64,000 nt of DNA from DATEPR01 sp963780635. Its GTDB lineage: Bacteria > Actinomycetota > Actinomycetes > Mycobacteriales > Pseudonocardiaceae. The notes beneath the pieces are model-generated. The model did no database searches, was not told where the DNA came from, and was given only the letters and a program-made list of their open reading frames with translations. The first letter of the stretch is position 1, and each line of letters begins with the position of its first letter. The translations under genes were made by a program, and so were the position numbers. Location: assembly GCA_963780635.1 (NCBI GenBank), contig CAWACW010000017.1, positions 1 through 64,000 on the forward strand, in the 5' to 3' direction. Below, one piece after another: positions 45,368 through 53,935 of the stretch.

Positions 45368-46297
45368 ATGCGGGATGGCGTGTCGGAACAGCGGGTACTG
45401 GTCACCGGAGGCTCGGGCTTCGTAGGGCGTTCTGTGGTGGCGGAGTTGCACCGGCACGGTGTCGATGTGGTCGTCGCCGATCGCGATCCGTTCCCCGGTG
45501 ACGGTGTGACGTTGGTCCAGGGCGACCTGCGGGATCCCGCGGTCCGTGACCGCGCGGTCACCGCCGGCCTGACCGGCATCGTGCACCTCGCCGCGATCAC
45601 CTCGGTGCTGCGTTCCGCGGAGCAGCCGCAGGAGACGTTCGACAACAACGTCGAGATGACGCAGGGCCTGCTGGAGCTGGCCCGGCAGCGCGACACCGGC
45701 CCGTTCGTGCTGGCGTCCACCAACGCGGTCGTCGGCAATGTCGGCACCAGCACCATCACCGAGCAGAGCCCGTTGCGGCCGCTCACGCCCTACGGCGCCA
45801 CGAAGGCCGCCTGCGAGATGCTGCTGTCCGGCTACGCGGGCTCCTATGGCATGACCACCTGCGCGCTGCGGTTCACCAACATCTACGGCCCCGGCATGGC
45901 GGCCAAGGACAGCTTCGTCCCCCGCCTGATGCGCGCCGCGCTGACCGGCGGCGGCGTCCAGGTCTACGGCGACGGCAAGCAGGCCCGCGACCTGGTGCAC
46001 GTCGAGGACGTGGCCACCGCGATCGTGGCCGCGTGGCAGCGCCGATTCACGGGCACCGCGATCATCGGCGCGGCCACCTCGGTGACCGTGCTGGACCTGA
46101 TCGAGGCGGCCCGCCAGGCCACCGGAGCGCCGATCCCCGCCGAGCACGTGCCTGCCAAGACCGGCGAGATGCCTGCCGTGATCGTGGACATCGGCAAGGC
46201 GAAGGCCGAGCTGGACTACCAGCCCAAGTACGAGTTGGCCGACGGTCTGCGCACGGTGTGGGCGGACTTCGCCGGGGCCGCGGCTTCTGTCCGGTGA
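45368..46297 (+). CDS. NAD-dependent sugar-nucleotide epimerase/dehydratase
   Basis: 309 residues, extended short-chain dehydrogenase. VLVTGGSGFVGRSVVAELHR binds NAD; VLASTNAVVGN and YGATKAACEMLLS hold the catalytic Thr/Ser and YxxxK. RFTNIYGPGM and VYGDGKQARDLVHVEDVA are typical of UDP-sugar epimerases. It overlaps the next glycosyltransferase by GTGA, so both act on one polysaccharide or glycolipid. The exact sugar is unknown. Confidence 0.87.
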   Translation: MRDGVSEQRVLVTGGSGFVGRSVVAELHRHGVDVVVADRDPFPGDGVTLVQGDLRDPAVRDRAVTAGLTGIVHLAAITSVLRSAEQPQETFDNNVEMTQGLLELARQRDTGPFVLASTNAVVGNVGTSTITEQSPLRPLTPYGATKAACEMLLSGYAGSYGMTTCALRFTNIYGPGMAAKDSFVPRLMRAALTGGGVQVYGDGKQARDLVHVEDVATAIVAAWQRRFTGTAIIGAATSVTVLDLIEAARQATGAPIPAEHVPAKTGEMPAVIVDIGKAKAELDYQPKYELADGLRTVWADFAGAAASVR

Positions 46298-48636
46298 CGA
46301 GCGAGTTGGCCGTCCGCCCGACGGCCGCGGCCACGAGTGGGCAGTCCAAGGCCGCCCGTGGTCAGGCACGCTTCCTCGATCTGGTCGACCGGCACTGGTT
46401 GCTGATCATCCTGCTCACCGCGGGCATCGCGCTGCGGCTGATCACCATGCTGGCGTACGAGCCCGCGCTGCTCTACATCGACTCGTACCGCTACCTGGAC
46501 AACCTCTACCTGCTCGACCCGACCCAGCTGGACCCGGTGGGCTACGACTGGCTGTTGCGGCTGCTGCTGCCGCTGGGCGGATTCCACACCGTGGTGGCGC
46601 TGCAGCACGCGGCAGGCATCTGGCTGGCCCTGGCCGTCTACGCGCTCGCGGTCCGGCACGGTGCCCGGCACTGGCTCGCCGCGCTGGCGACCGCACCGGT
46701 CCTGCTGGACGCCTACCAGCTGCAGATCGAGCAGAACGTCATGTCGGACGTCTGGCTCGAGGTGCTGCTGGTCGCGACGCTGTGGCTGCTGGTCCGCCGC
46801 GGCGCACCGGGTCCGTGGCGGACGGGGATCGCGGGCCTGTTGCTGGCGCTCGCCGTGATGACGCGCACCATCGCGCTGCCGGTGATCGTGCCGGTCGTGT
46901 TGTACCTGATCGTCGCAGGCGGTGCGTGGCGGACGAAGGCGGGCCGGCGGCAGATCGCGCTGCGCGGTGGCTCGCTGGTGGTCGTCTTCGGGCTCGCGCT
47001 GTTCTGTTACGCCGGCTTCTACTACCACCGGTCCGGCCACTGGGGGCTCACCGGTTCGACAGGCAACGTCCTCTACGGCCGGACGGCCGAGGTGGCCGAC
47101 TGCGCTCACCTCAAGCTCACACCGGTGCTGCGCGAGCTGTGCCCGGCCCAGCCACTGGGCCGGCGGCTGGGTGTCGACTACTACTCACACATCGACGGTG
47201 ACTCGCAGTGGCCGGGTTACGTGCCGCCCGGCGAGACCGTGCCGCAGCTGCAGAAGGAGTTCTCCTACGCTGTCCTGGAGCAGCAGCCGATGGCCGTGGT
47301 CGGCGACGTCCTCGACGACTTCGGCAAGGGCTTCGCACTGGGCCGGACCAGCGCTCCTACCGACGTTCCGGTGTTCCGCTGGCAGTTCCAGACGACGTAC
47401 CCGACGTGGAACGGCGCGACGGCCGCGGTGCAGCAGAACCTCCGTTACGGCGGGGAAGCGCCCACCGTGAACGTCAAGCTGGCCACTTTCCTACGTGATT
47501 ATCAGCTTGGTGGGGGGTATACCCCTGGTCCACTCCTGGCACTCTGCGGAGTATTAGGTGTGGTCGGCGGCTTCGGCATCCGTCGCCGCTCTGGCATCAG
47601 GGCGGCGACGCTGTTGGTAACCTCCGCAGTCGTCACTGTCCTGTTCGTATCCGCGATGTTCGAGTTCTCTTGGCGGTATCAGTTGCCTGGTCTTGTTCTG
47701 TTGCCTCTGGCGGGAGTTCTCGGTCTCACCGTCCTGATCGGACCGTTGGTTCGGCCGAAGGCGGGTAAGGCCCGCCGAAAGATGTTGGCCCCGTTCCCCG
47801 ACCCGGTGGACGTCGAGGCCGTGAACGGGTTCGTGGAGCGTTACGGCAGACCCGCTTTCGCCCCGGTGCTGGTGGTGATCGCCGCCTACAACGAGGAAGA
47901 CGGCATCGGTGGCGTGCTCGACGACCTGCCATCGTCCTGCCTGGATCTGCAGGTGGACGTGCTGGTCGTGGTGGACGGCTGCACAGACGAAACCGCCGCG
48001 CAAGCCATGAAGCACGGTGCGTACACATGTGTCGCACCTCGCAATCGTGGTCAGGGCGCGGCACTGCGACTGGGCTATCAGCTTGCTGCGTTCGGCGGAG
48101 CGAAGTACGTGATCACCACGGACGCCGACGGCCAGTACGAGAACTCACAGATGCCGTTACTACTCGGGCCGTTGCTGGCCGACACCCACGACTTCGTCAC
48201 AGGCTCGCGGCGGCTGGGTGTGGCACCCAGTGACGACCGTGTGCGGTGGCTGGGTGTGCGCGTCTATGCGGCCCTGGCCAGTCTGTTGACCTGGCAGAAG
48301 ATCACCGACACGTCGTTCGGCTTCCGTGGCATGCGGACGGAACTGGCGTGCTCGGTGCCGCTGCGTCAACCGCAGTACCAGGCGTCGGAACTGCTGCTCG
48401 GCGCGCTGGCCGGCGGTGCCCGGCTGCTGGAGCAGCCGATGACGATGCGTGTCCGTTCGGCGGGCACCACCAAGAAGGGCAACAACTTCGTCTACGGCGT
48501 CCGCTACGGGTCCGTGATGACGTGGACGTGGCTGCGGGAGTACGTCGGCAGGCGCACGCTGCGGTTGCTGGGTATGCGCCGCCCGAAGCCTGCGATCGCG
48601 CTGGAACAGCAGGAGCAGGAGCAGGCCAGCAACTAG
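46294..48636 (+). CDS. Fused GT-C membrane glycosyltransferase and GT-A (family 2) domain
   Basis: 780 residues. About residues 30-490 form a multi-helix GT-C part (LLIILLTAGIALRLITMLAY, ID..Y motif LLYIDSYRYLDNLYLLDP, WRYQLPGLVLLPLAGVLGLT). Residues about 525-760 are a DPM1-like family 2 domain: VLVVIAAYNEEDGIGGVLDD, VDVLVVVDGCTDETAAQA, VITTDADGQYENSQ. The fusion suggests one protein that makes a polyprenyl-phosphate sugar and then transfers it. Coupled to the epimerase; a GtrA gene converges. Confidence 0.85.
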   Translation: MTSELAVRPTAAATSGQSKAARGQARFLDLVDRHWLLIILLTAGIALRLITMLAYEPALLYIDSYRYLDNLYLLDPTQLDPVGYDWLLRLLLPLGGFHTVVALQHAAGIWLALAVYALAVRHGARHWLAALATAPVLLDAYQLQIEQNVMSDVWLEVLLVATLWLLVRRGAPGPWRTGIAGLLLALAVMTRTIALPVIVPVVLYLIVAGGAWRTKAGRRQIALRGGSLVVVFGLALFCYAGFYYHRSGHWGLTGSTGNVLYGRTAEVADCAHLKLTPVLRELCPAQPLGRRLGVDYYSHIDGDSQWPGYVPPGETVPQLQKEFSYAVLEQQPMAVVGDVLDDFGKGFALGRTSAPTDVPVFRWQFQTTYPTWNGATAAVQQNLRYGGEAPTVNVKLATFLRDYQLGGGYTPGPLLALCGVLGVVGGFGIRRRSGIRAATLLVTSAVVTVLFVSAMFEFSWRYQLPGLVLLPLAGVLGLTVLIGPLVRPKAGKARRKMLAPFPDPVDVEAVNGFVERYGRPAFAPVLVVIAAYNEEDGIGGVLDDLPSSCLDLQVDVLVVVDGCTDETAAQAMKHGAYTCVAPRNRGQGAALRLGYQLAAFGGAKYVITTDADGQYENSQMPLLLGPLLADTHDFVTGSRRLGVAPSDDRVRWLGVRVYAALASLLTWQKITDTSFGFRGMRTELACSVPLRQPQYQASELLLGALAGGARLLEQPMTMRVRSAGTTKKGNNFVYGVRYGSVMTWTWLREYVGRRTLRLLGMRRPKPAIALEQQEQEQASN

Positions 48637-49196
48637 GCGGCGCTGCGCTCCTCGCCCGCGGCCTCGACCGCCGCGGGCGCGGAACGCCGGTCGACGACCT
48701 TGTTCAGCAGTACGAACTTCACCACGAACAGGACCGCGTAGCTGGCCAGGTAGGTCGCGTCGAGAGTGACGGTGCGCCAGGCGTGGTTGGTGATGAGCGG
48801 AGCCAGTTCGTGATCGGAGAACGTGGTCAGCGCGGTCGCGGCGATGCCACCGACCACGATGATCGCGATGTAGGGCAACAGTTCGCGCAGCATGGCGGGC
48901 TTCCCGTCGCGGCCCCAGGTCCACTTCCAGTTGATGAGGAAGTTGGGGATCGCGCCGACGATGAACGCCGCGATGGTGGCGATGGTCGCGTTCACGTGGC
49001 CGACGCCGTACAGACCGGTCAGTGCCACCTGGGACAACGCCGTGGAGAGGATCGAGCTCAGCGTGAACTTGCTGAACCTGACACCCGCCGTGCGGCTCGG
49101 CAACAACCGGCGCCAACCCGTGCGCTTGCGTGCGCGTGCGGGAGTTCCGGTGGCATTGGAATATCCTTCAGTGACAACCACAACAGATATCCTCAC
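48633..49196 (-). CDS. GtrA-family membrane protein
   Basis: 187 residues, four helices. It holds FSKFTLSSILSTALSQVALT, IATIAAFIVGAIPNFLINWKWTWGR-type sequence (N-F-x-x-N-x-x-W is the family mark) and YLASYAVLFVVKFVLLNK. GtrA proteins are thought to flip polyprenyl-phosphate sugars or to support arabinogalactan assembly. It converges with the fused glycosyltransferase (4-base overlap). The start at 49196 is uncertain; GTG 49181 is an alternative. Confidence 0.85.
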   Translation of the reverse strand: MRISVVVVTEGYSNATGTPARARKRTGWRRLLPSRTAGVRFSKFTLSSILSTALSQVALTGLYGVGHVNATIATIAAFIVGAIPNFLINWKWTWGRDGKPAMLRELLPYIAIIVVGGIAATALTTFSDHELAPLITNHAWRTVTLDATYLASYAVLFVVKFVLLNKVVDRRSAPAAVEAAGEERSAA

Positions 49197-49318
49197 ACGT
49201 GGGCCGCTACGCAGGTACGTGGCTCCATGTCTTTAGAGAACTCACAGCTTCGGTGTCCGGTTAGTCCGGAGACCGAGCGGTAGCGTCTGCGGCAAGTTCG
49301 AGTGTGGAAGGGGCACCC

Positions 49319-50488
49319 GTGCGCGTCCTGGTTCTCGGTGGCGATGGCTACCTTGGCTGGCCAACAGCACTGCATTTGTCCGAGGTCGGCCACGAGGTGG
49401 CTGTCTTGGACAATTTCGCGCGTCGGCAGTACGACCACGAAATGGGAGTGCAGAGTTTGGTCCCGATCGAGCCGCTGCAGGTGCGGCTCGACGCTTGGGA
49501 AGAAGTCTCGGGCAAGAGAATGCCGGCATTCGTCGGCGATCTCTGCGACGGCGAGTTCGTTTCCCAGACCTTGCGTGAGTTCCAGCCGGACTCGATCGTG
49601 CACTTCGCCGAACAGCGGTCGGCGCCGTACTCGATGATCGACCGCAAGCACGCGGTCTACACGCAGCAGAACAACGTCGTGGGCACGCTGAACCTGCTCT
49701 TCGCGATCGCCGAGACCGACCCGGACATCCACCTGGTCAAGCTCGGCACGATGGGCGAGTACGGCACGCCGAACATCGACATCGAGGAAGGCTGGCTGGA
49801 GGTCGAGCACAACGGCCGCAAGGACCGGATGCTCTACCCGAAGAAGCCGGGCTCGTTCTACCACCTGAGCAAGGTGCACGACTCCAACAACATGGAGTTC
49901 GCCTGCCGGATCTGGGGTCTGCGCTCCACCGACCTCAACCAGGGCGTCGTCTACGGTCAGCAGACCGAGCAGACCGCCAAGGACCCGCGCCTGGCCACCC
50001 GTTTCGACTACGACGCCATCTTCGGCACCGTGCTCAACCGGTTCGTCATCCAGGCCGTCATCGGCCACCCGTTGACCGTGTACGGGTCGGGCGGCCAGAC
50101 CCGCGGCCTGATCGACATCCGCGACACCGCCCGGTGCATCCAGCTGGCCGTGGAGAACCCCGCCGAGCGGGGTGAGTTCCGCGTCTTCAACCAGATGACC
50201 GAGTCGCTGTCGGTCGCGGAGATCGCCAAGACCGTGGCGAACCTTTCGCCGAAGCCGGTCGAGGTCGAGCACCTGACCAACCCGCGGGTGGAGGAGGCGT
50301 CGCACTACTACAACGTGGTGCACACCGGCCTGCCGTCGCTGGGCCTGGACCCGCACCTGCTGTCCGACACGCTGATCCAGTCGCTGTTCGGTATCGCCGA
50401 GTCGTTCGCATCACGTGTCGATCTCGCCGCTATGCGTCCTACGGTGCAGTGGCGGTCGACTTCCAGTGCTTTGCGCGGTGAAAAGTAG
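49319..50488 (+). CDS. sqdB: UDP-sulfoquinovose synthase (SQD1/SqdB)
   Basis: 389 residues from GTG 49319 behind GGAAGGGG; the frame is open from GTG 49304. Nearly every SQD1 landmark is present: VLVLGGDGYLGWPTALHLSE, HFAEQRSAPYSMIDRKHAV, LVKLGTMGEYGTPNIDIEEG (catalytic Thr), GSFYHLSKVHDSNN (YxxxK), TDLNQGVVYG and GQTRGLIDIRDT. It makes UDP-sulfoquinovose from UDP-glucose and sulfite for sulfolipid or a sulfonated glycan. No SqdX-type transferase is seen here. Confidence 0.9.
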   Translation: MRVLVLGGDGYLGWPTALHLSEVGHEVAVLDNFARRQYDHEMGVQSLVPIEPLQVRLDAWEEVSGKRMPAFVGDLCDGEFVSQTLREFQPDSIVHFAEQRSAPYSMIDRKHAVYTQQNNVVGTLNLLFAIAETDPDIHLVKLGTMGEYGTPNIDIEEGWLEVEHNGRKDRMLYPKKPGSFYHLSKVHDSNNMEFACRIWGLRSTDLNQGVVYGQQTEQTAKDPRLATRFDYDAIFGTVLNRFVIQAVIGHPLTVYGSGGQTRGLIDIRDTARCIQLAVENPAERGEFRVFNQMTESLSVAEIAKTVANLSPKPVEVEHLTNPRVEEASHYYNVVHTGLPSLGLDPHLLSDTLIQSLFGIAESFASRVDLAAMRPTVQWRSTSSALRGEK

Positions 50489-50516
50489 GTTTCATTCTCG
50501 TTTCTTGTCTCGCCTC

Positions 50517-50542
50517 GGCGGCCCCCATTGGGGGCCGCCTTT
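50517..50542 (+). terminator. Intrinsic terminator after sqdB
   Basis: GGCGGCCCCC, an ATT loop and GGGGGCCGCC form a perfect 10-bp stem (50517-50539), followed by TTT. It ends 29 bases after the sqdB stop. Confidence 0.85.
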
Positions 50543-50555
50543 GCGTTGCTCTGAC

Positions 50556-50745
50556 GTGGCACCCCGACTTCTTGCTGTCGGCACGGAGGCCAGGCAATTG
50601 GCTGCGGGTCGGGGTCGGGGGAGCGGTGTGATTGTCACCCCTTTTGTGGCGTTGCCGGCCGGCGGTTCGCTGGTGGGGTTTTTGATTGGTGCTGTGGTTG
50701 TTGGGGTCGTTGTGGCGTTGTTATTCGGCACCTTGCGTTCTTGGT
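50556..50745. repeat. Dispersed intergenic element, copy 1
   Basis: Shares three blocks in the same order with 57534-57697: GTGGCACCCCGACTT (50556-50570), GTCGGGGTCGG..GAGCGGTG..GA.TGTCAC (50606-50638) and ATTCGGCACC (50723-50732). No gene is credible in 50489-50753. A short frame with one hydrophobic stretch (50640-50810) overlaps the LysR gene end and is not supported. Confidence 0.55.
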
Positions 50746-50753
50746 GTTCCTTG

Positions 50754-51659
50754 TCACTCCTGCTGGCTCCGCAGCACGAAGTTCTGGAAAACATTCGCTG
50801 CCGGCGGTAGTTCTCGGTCGCTGATCCAGATCAGGCCGATCTTCCTTGTCGCTCTGGGTGTGATGGACAACTCGGTCACGTCCGGTGGGAGCGGATGTTC
50901 GGCGGTCGGCAGGATCGCCACTCCCAGGCCCGCCGCGACGAGGCCGCGCAGGGTGTCGGCCTCCTCGCCCTCGAACGCCAGGCTGGGTGCGAATCCCGCG
51001 TCGGCACATAGTTCGTCGGTGATCTGGCGGAGGCCGTAGCCGCGCTTGAGGCCCACGAAGGGTTCGCCTTCCAGTTGGGACAGTCGCAACCGCTTCCGGC
51101 CCGCCAGCCGGTGTCCTGGCGGCACTGTGACGACCAACTCCTGTTCGGCCACCGGCGCTCCGGCGAACTCCGGGGTGCCGGGCATCGGGGACGTCAGCGC
51201 CAGGTCGACCTGGCCCGTGCGCAGCCAGTCCAGTGTGTCCTCGTGCGCGCCTTGCCGGAGTGTGAAGCGGATGCCCGCGTGATCGGCCCGGAACTCGCGC
51301 AGCAGTGCCGGTACCCGGTGTTCGCCCATCGTGTGCAGAAATGCCAGAGCGACCTGGCCACGCTCCGGGTCGGCCTGCTCGACGACCTCCCGGCAGGCCG
51401 CCTCCAGCGCCGCCAACGCACTGCCCGCTCCGGCGGCCAGCCGCGCGCCCAGACTGCTGCACCGGATGCCTCTGCCGTCCCTGACGACCACGGGTGCGCC
51501 CAGTTGTTCGGCCAACTCCGCGAGCCACCTGCTGGCCGTGGGCTGAGGGATGCCCACGCGCTCGGCGGCCCTGGTCAGGTGGCCTTCCTCGGCCACGGCG
51601 GTCAGCAACGCCAGCCGGGGAGCCAACGCCACCACCAGCTCCTGTGTCTGATCCGTCAC
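50754..51659 (-). CDS. LysR-family regulator
   Basis: 301 residues from GTG 51659, with GGAG eight bases upstream. The frame is open to 51692, but that start lies in a palindrome. The helix-turn-helix reads HLTRAAERVGIPQPTASRWL; the effector domain follows (VDLALTSPMPGTPEF, VAAGLGVAILPTAEHP). Divergent from an MFS exporter, which it probably controls together with itself via the 51692-51718 repeats. Confidence 0.88.
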   Translation of the reverse strand: MTDQTQELVVALAPRLALLTAVAEEGHLTRAAERVGIPQPTASRWLAELAEQLGAPVVVRDGRGIRCSSLGARLAAGAGSALAALEAACREVVEQADPERGQVALAFLHTMGEHRVPALLREFRADHAGIRFTLRQGAHEDTLDWLRTGQVDLALTSPMPGTPEFAGAPVAEQELVVTVPPGHRLAGRKRLRLSQLEGEPFVGLKRGYGLRQITDELCADAGFAPSLAFEGEEADTLRGLVAAGLGVAILPTAEHPLPPDVTELSITPRATRKIGLIWISDRELPPAANVFQNFVLRSQQE

Positions 51660-51691
51660 CTCAGGTGCTCCGTTCGCGATCGTCACCAGCA

Positions 51692-51718
51692 CTGATTCAC
51701 CAGTGAATCAGATTCACC
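51692..51718. promoter_or_regulatory. Palindromic operator between lysR and the MFS gene
   Basis: CTGATTCAC (51692-51700), CA, GTGAATCAG (51703-51711) is a perfect 9-bp inverted repeat. A third half-site GATTCACC lies at 51711-51718. This is the expected place for LysR-type binding between divergent genes. Confidence 0.7.
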
Positions 51719-51766
51719 GGAAGAGCGTATTGGACGGATGGATAGCAAGATCCTAACGTCGATTTC

Positions 51767-53014
51767 ATGGCCGCCGAACTGGACGCTTCGCTCGTCACCC
51801 GCCCGCCTCGCCACCGCAGGGGCACGCGCGGGTTCGTCCGCATCAGCCTGGCCATGTTCTCCGCCGGTCTGGCCACGTTCACCACGCTCTACGCGGTGCA
51901 GGCCCTGCTGCCGGCGCTGGCCGACCAGTTCCACCTGTCACCGGCCAGCGCGAGCCTGAGCGTCTCCGTCGCGACGGGCGCGCTGGCCATCGGGATGATC
52001 CCGCTCACCGCGCTGTCCGAGGCGGTCGGCAGGACACCGATGATGACCGTCTCACTGTTCGGCTCGGCAACGTTCGGCATCCTCGCCGCGCTCAGCCCGA
52101 ACTTCGGCACGCTGCTCGTGCTGCGCGCGCTGCAGGGCTTGGCGCTGGCCGGCGTGCAGGCGGTCGCGATGACCTACCTGGCCGAGGAACTGCACCGCGA
52201 CTCGCTCGGTTTCAGCATGGGCCTGTTCATCGCGGGCAACGGCTTCGGCGGCATGGTCGGCCGGCTGCTGGCCGCGCTGGTCAGCGATGTGGCCGGGTGG
52301 CGCTGGGCGCTGGCCGTGGTCGGGTTCGTGGCGCTGGCCTGTTCGATAGTGTTCCGCGTCACAGTGCTGCCATCAGCGCAGTTCCAGCCGCGACCGCTGC
52401 GCCCGGGTGCGCTGGCCGCGTCGGTCGCCCGCGCGTGCACCGACAGCGGCCTGCTCCGCATGTTCGCGATCGGCGTGCTGGGCATGAGTGTCTTCGTGAC
52501 GGTCTACAACTACCTGGGCTTTCGCCTGCTCCGAGCACCTTTCGGGCTGTCGGCGTCGATAGTCGGCCTGCTCTTCGTGGTCTACCTGGCCGGCTCGGTG
52601 TCCTCGACCGCGGCAGGCCGGCTGGCCGACCGTTTCGGCAGGCCGAGAACGCTGTGGCTGGCCGCGATCGTCCTGCTGGCCGGCGTCGCCCTGATGGTGC
52701 CGGACTCGCTGGTCGTGGTGGTGGTGGGCCTGGTCGTGCTGACCGCCGGCTTCTTCGCGGTGCACTCCCTGGCCAGCGGCTGGGTGGGCGGCCGGTCGGC
52801 GACGCTGGGGGTGCAAGGCTCAGCGGTCTACCTGTGCGTGTACTACCTGGGCTCGGCCATCGGCGGCTCGCTGGGGGGAGTCGCCTTCGGAGCGGGCGGC
52901 TGGCCTGCCACGAGCTGGTACCTGGGCGCGCTGGCCCTGCTGGTGCTGCTGCTGGCCGTCAGTCTCAGGAAACTCGCGCCTGCCAGGCGGCCGGTAGCGC
53001 TCGAAACGCCGTAA
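51767..53014 (+). CDS. MFS exporter (YnfM/AraJ-like)
   Basis: 415 residues, 12 helices. The motif A loop reads AVGRTPMMTV after helix 2 and LADRFGRPRTLWL in the second half. The helix 1 region is FVRISLAMFSAGLATFTTLY. This group usually exports drugs or sugars. It is divergent from lysR and presumably induced by that regulator's ligand. No strong ribosome site precedes ATG 51767. Confidence 0.88.
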   Translation: MAAELDASLVTRPPRHRRGTRGFVRISLAMFSAGLATFTTLYAVQALLPALADQFHLSPASASLSVSVATGALAIGMIPLTALSEAVGRTPMMTVSLFGSATFGILAALSPNFGTLLVLRALQGLALAGVQAVAMTYLAEELHRDSLGFSMGLFIAGNGFGGMVGRLLAALVSDVAGWRWALAVVGFVALACSIVFRVTVLPSAQFQPRPLRPGALAASVARACTDSGLLRMFAIGVLGMSVFVTVYNYLGFRLLRAPFGLSASIVGLLFVVYLAGSVSSTAAGRLADRFGRPRTLWLAAIVLLAGVALMVPDSLVVVVVGLVVLTAGFFAVHSLASGWVGGRSATLGVQGSAVYLCVYYLGSAIGGSLGGVAFGAGGWPATSWYLGALALLVLLLAVSLRKLAPARRPVALETP

Positions 53015-53047
53015 GAAAGCCACCGCCGGCCGGCAAAGCCACGACAA

Positions 53048-53701
53048 TCAGGACGAAATTGCCTTGGCCGCCACCAGTAAGCCGCCATCGATCGGTAACA
53101 AGACGGGCACCAGTTCGGGATCCGCCCGAACCGCCGCGGTCAACTCCCGCACCGCGGTCTCCTGCTCCCGCCGCCCGGCGTCGGTAGCCCGCCCGGCGGC
53201 CAGCGCGAAAGCGATCACTCCACCCGGCCGCAACAACCGCACACCCAGCGCGTGATACCGCGGATACTCAGCCCGGGCGGCGTCGAAGAACACCAGGTCG
53301 TAAGCCGAATCGGTGAGCCGGGGCAGCACGTCCAGTGCCTGCCCCATGATCAACCGCATCCGCCCGGGCGTAGCCCCGCCCTCGGTGAACGCCTGCCGGG
53401 CCGCCCGCTGCAGCTCGGGCTCGATGTCGATCGACGTCAACACCCCGTCACGGGTCATCCCGGACAACAGGCACAATCCGCTCACCCCGGCCCCGGTACC
53501 GACCTCGACCACGGCCTTCGCCTGCACGGTCGCGGCCAGGAACCGCAACGCGGCGCCACCGGCGTTCCCGACCGCCCCGCACCCGAGCCGTCTGGCGCGC
53601 GCCCTGGCCGCGACCATGGCATCGTCCTCGGGCAGGTAACCGTCGACGTAGCCGGAACCGTCTGCGGCCGGGCCGGTCGTGGTGCGCTCGTCGGGCGTCA
53701 C
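53048..53701 (-). CDS. SAM-dependent O-methyltransferase
   Basis: 217 residues from GTG 53701 (the frame is open to 53761). It is a class I O-methyltransferase of the COMT/PF01596 type: AVVEVGTGAGVSGLCLLSGM (SAM motif), LTSIDIEPELQRAARQAFTE and DLVFFDAARAEYPRYHALGV. The same family sits divergent to sigE in mycobacteria (Rv1220c). Substrate unknown. Confidence 0.88.
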   Translation of the reverse strand: MTPDERTTTGPAADGSGYVDGYLPEDDAMVAARARARRLGCGAVGNAGGAALRFLAATVQAKAVVEVGTGAGVSGLCLLSGMTRDGVLTSIDIEPELQRAARQAFTEGGATPGRMRLIMGQALDVLPRLTDSAYDLVFFDAARAEYPRYHALGVRLLRPGGVIAFALAAGRATDAGRREQETAVRELTAAVRADPELVPVLLPIDGGLLVAAKAISS

Positions 53702-53779
53702 ACCGCGCAGGTTAGCGCCGCGCTGTACGGAAAACGGGTGAACGCGCCGGTTGTTGTCCAACGGTGGCCTGCCGCAGGT

Positions 53780-53821
53780 TCTCAGGCGGATCTCAGGCGA
53801 CTCTCAACGTCCGCTCACCGT
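53780..53821 (+). promoter_or_regulatory. Four direct repeats at 11-bp spacing upstream of sigE
   Basis: TCTCAGGCG at 53780 and 53791, TCTCAACGT at 53802 and GCTCACCGT at 53813 recur every 11 bases. This is the layout bound by OmpR/PhoB-type response regulators on one face of DNA. In mycobacteria MprA controls sigE, so an analogous two-component input is plausible. Confidence 0.6.
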
Positions 53822-53874
53822 GCCGGGCGACCATGGTGCGTGACAACGTCAGGCGAGGTCGTCTCCCGTGTCCC

Positions 53875-53904
53875 GGGAACAAGGCGAACCGGACGGACGT
53901 TGTC
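53875..53904 (+). promoter_or_regulatory. ECF-type promoter of sigE
   Basis: GGGAAC (53875-53880), an 18-base spacer and GTTGTC (53899-53904) resemble the GGAAC/GTT consensus used by SigE-class factors. It would place transcription about 25 bases before the start codon and imply autoregulation. Confidence 0.6.
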
Positions 53905-53935
53905 GTGGTGAACGTGTGGAGGTGCCGACCCGTTG

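Noticed and set aside
50640..50810. Short frame with a hydrophobic stretch after sqdB
   Set aside because: No start signal, overlaps the lysR end on the other strand and lies in the dispersed element.
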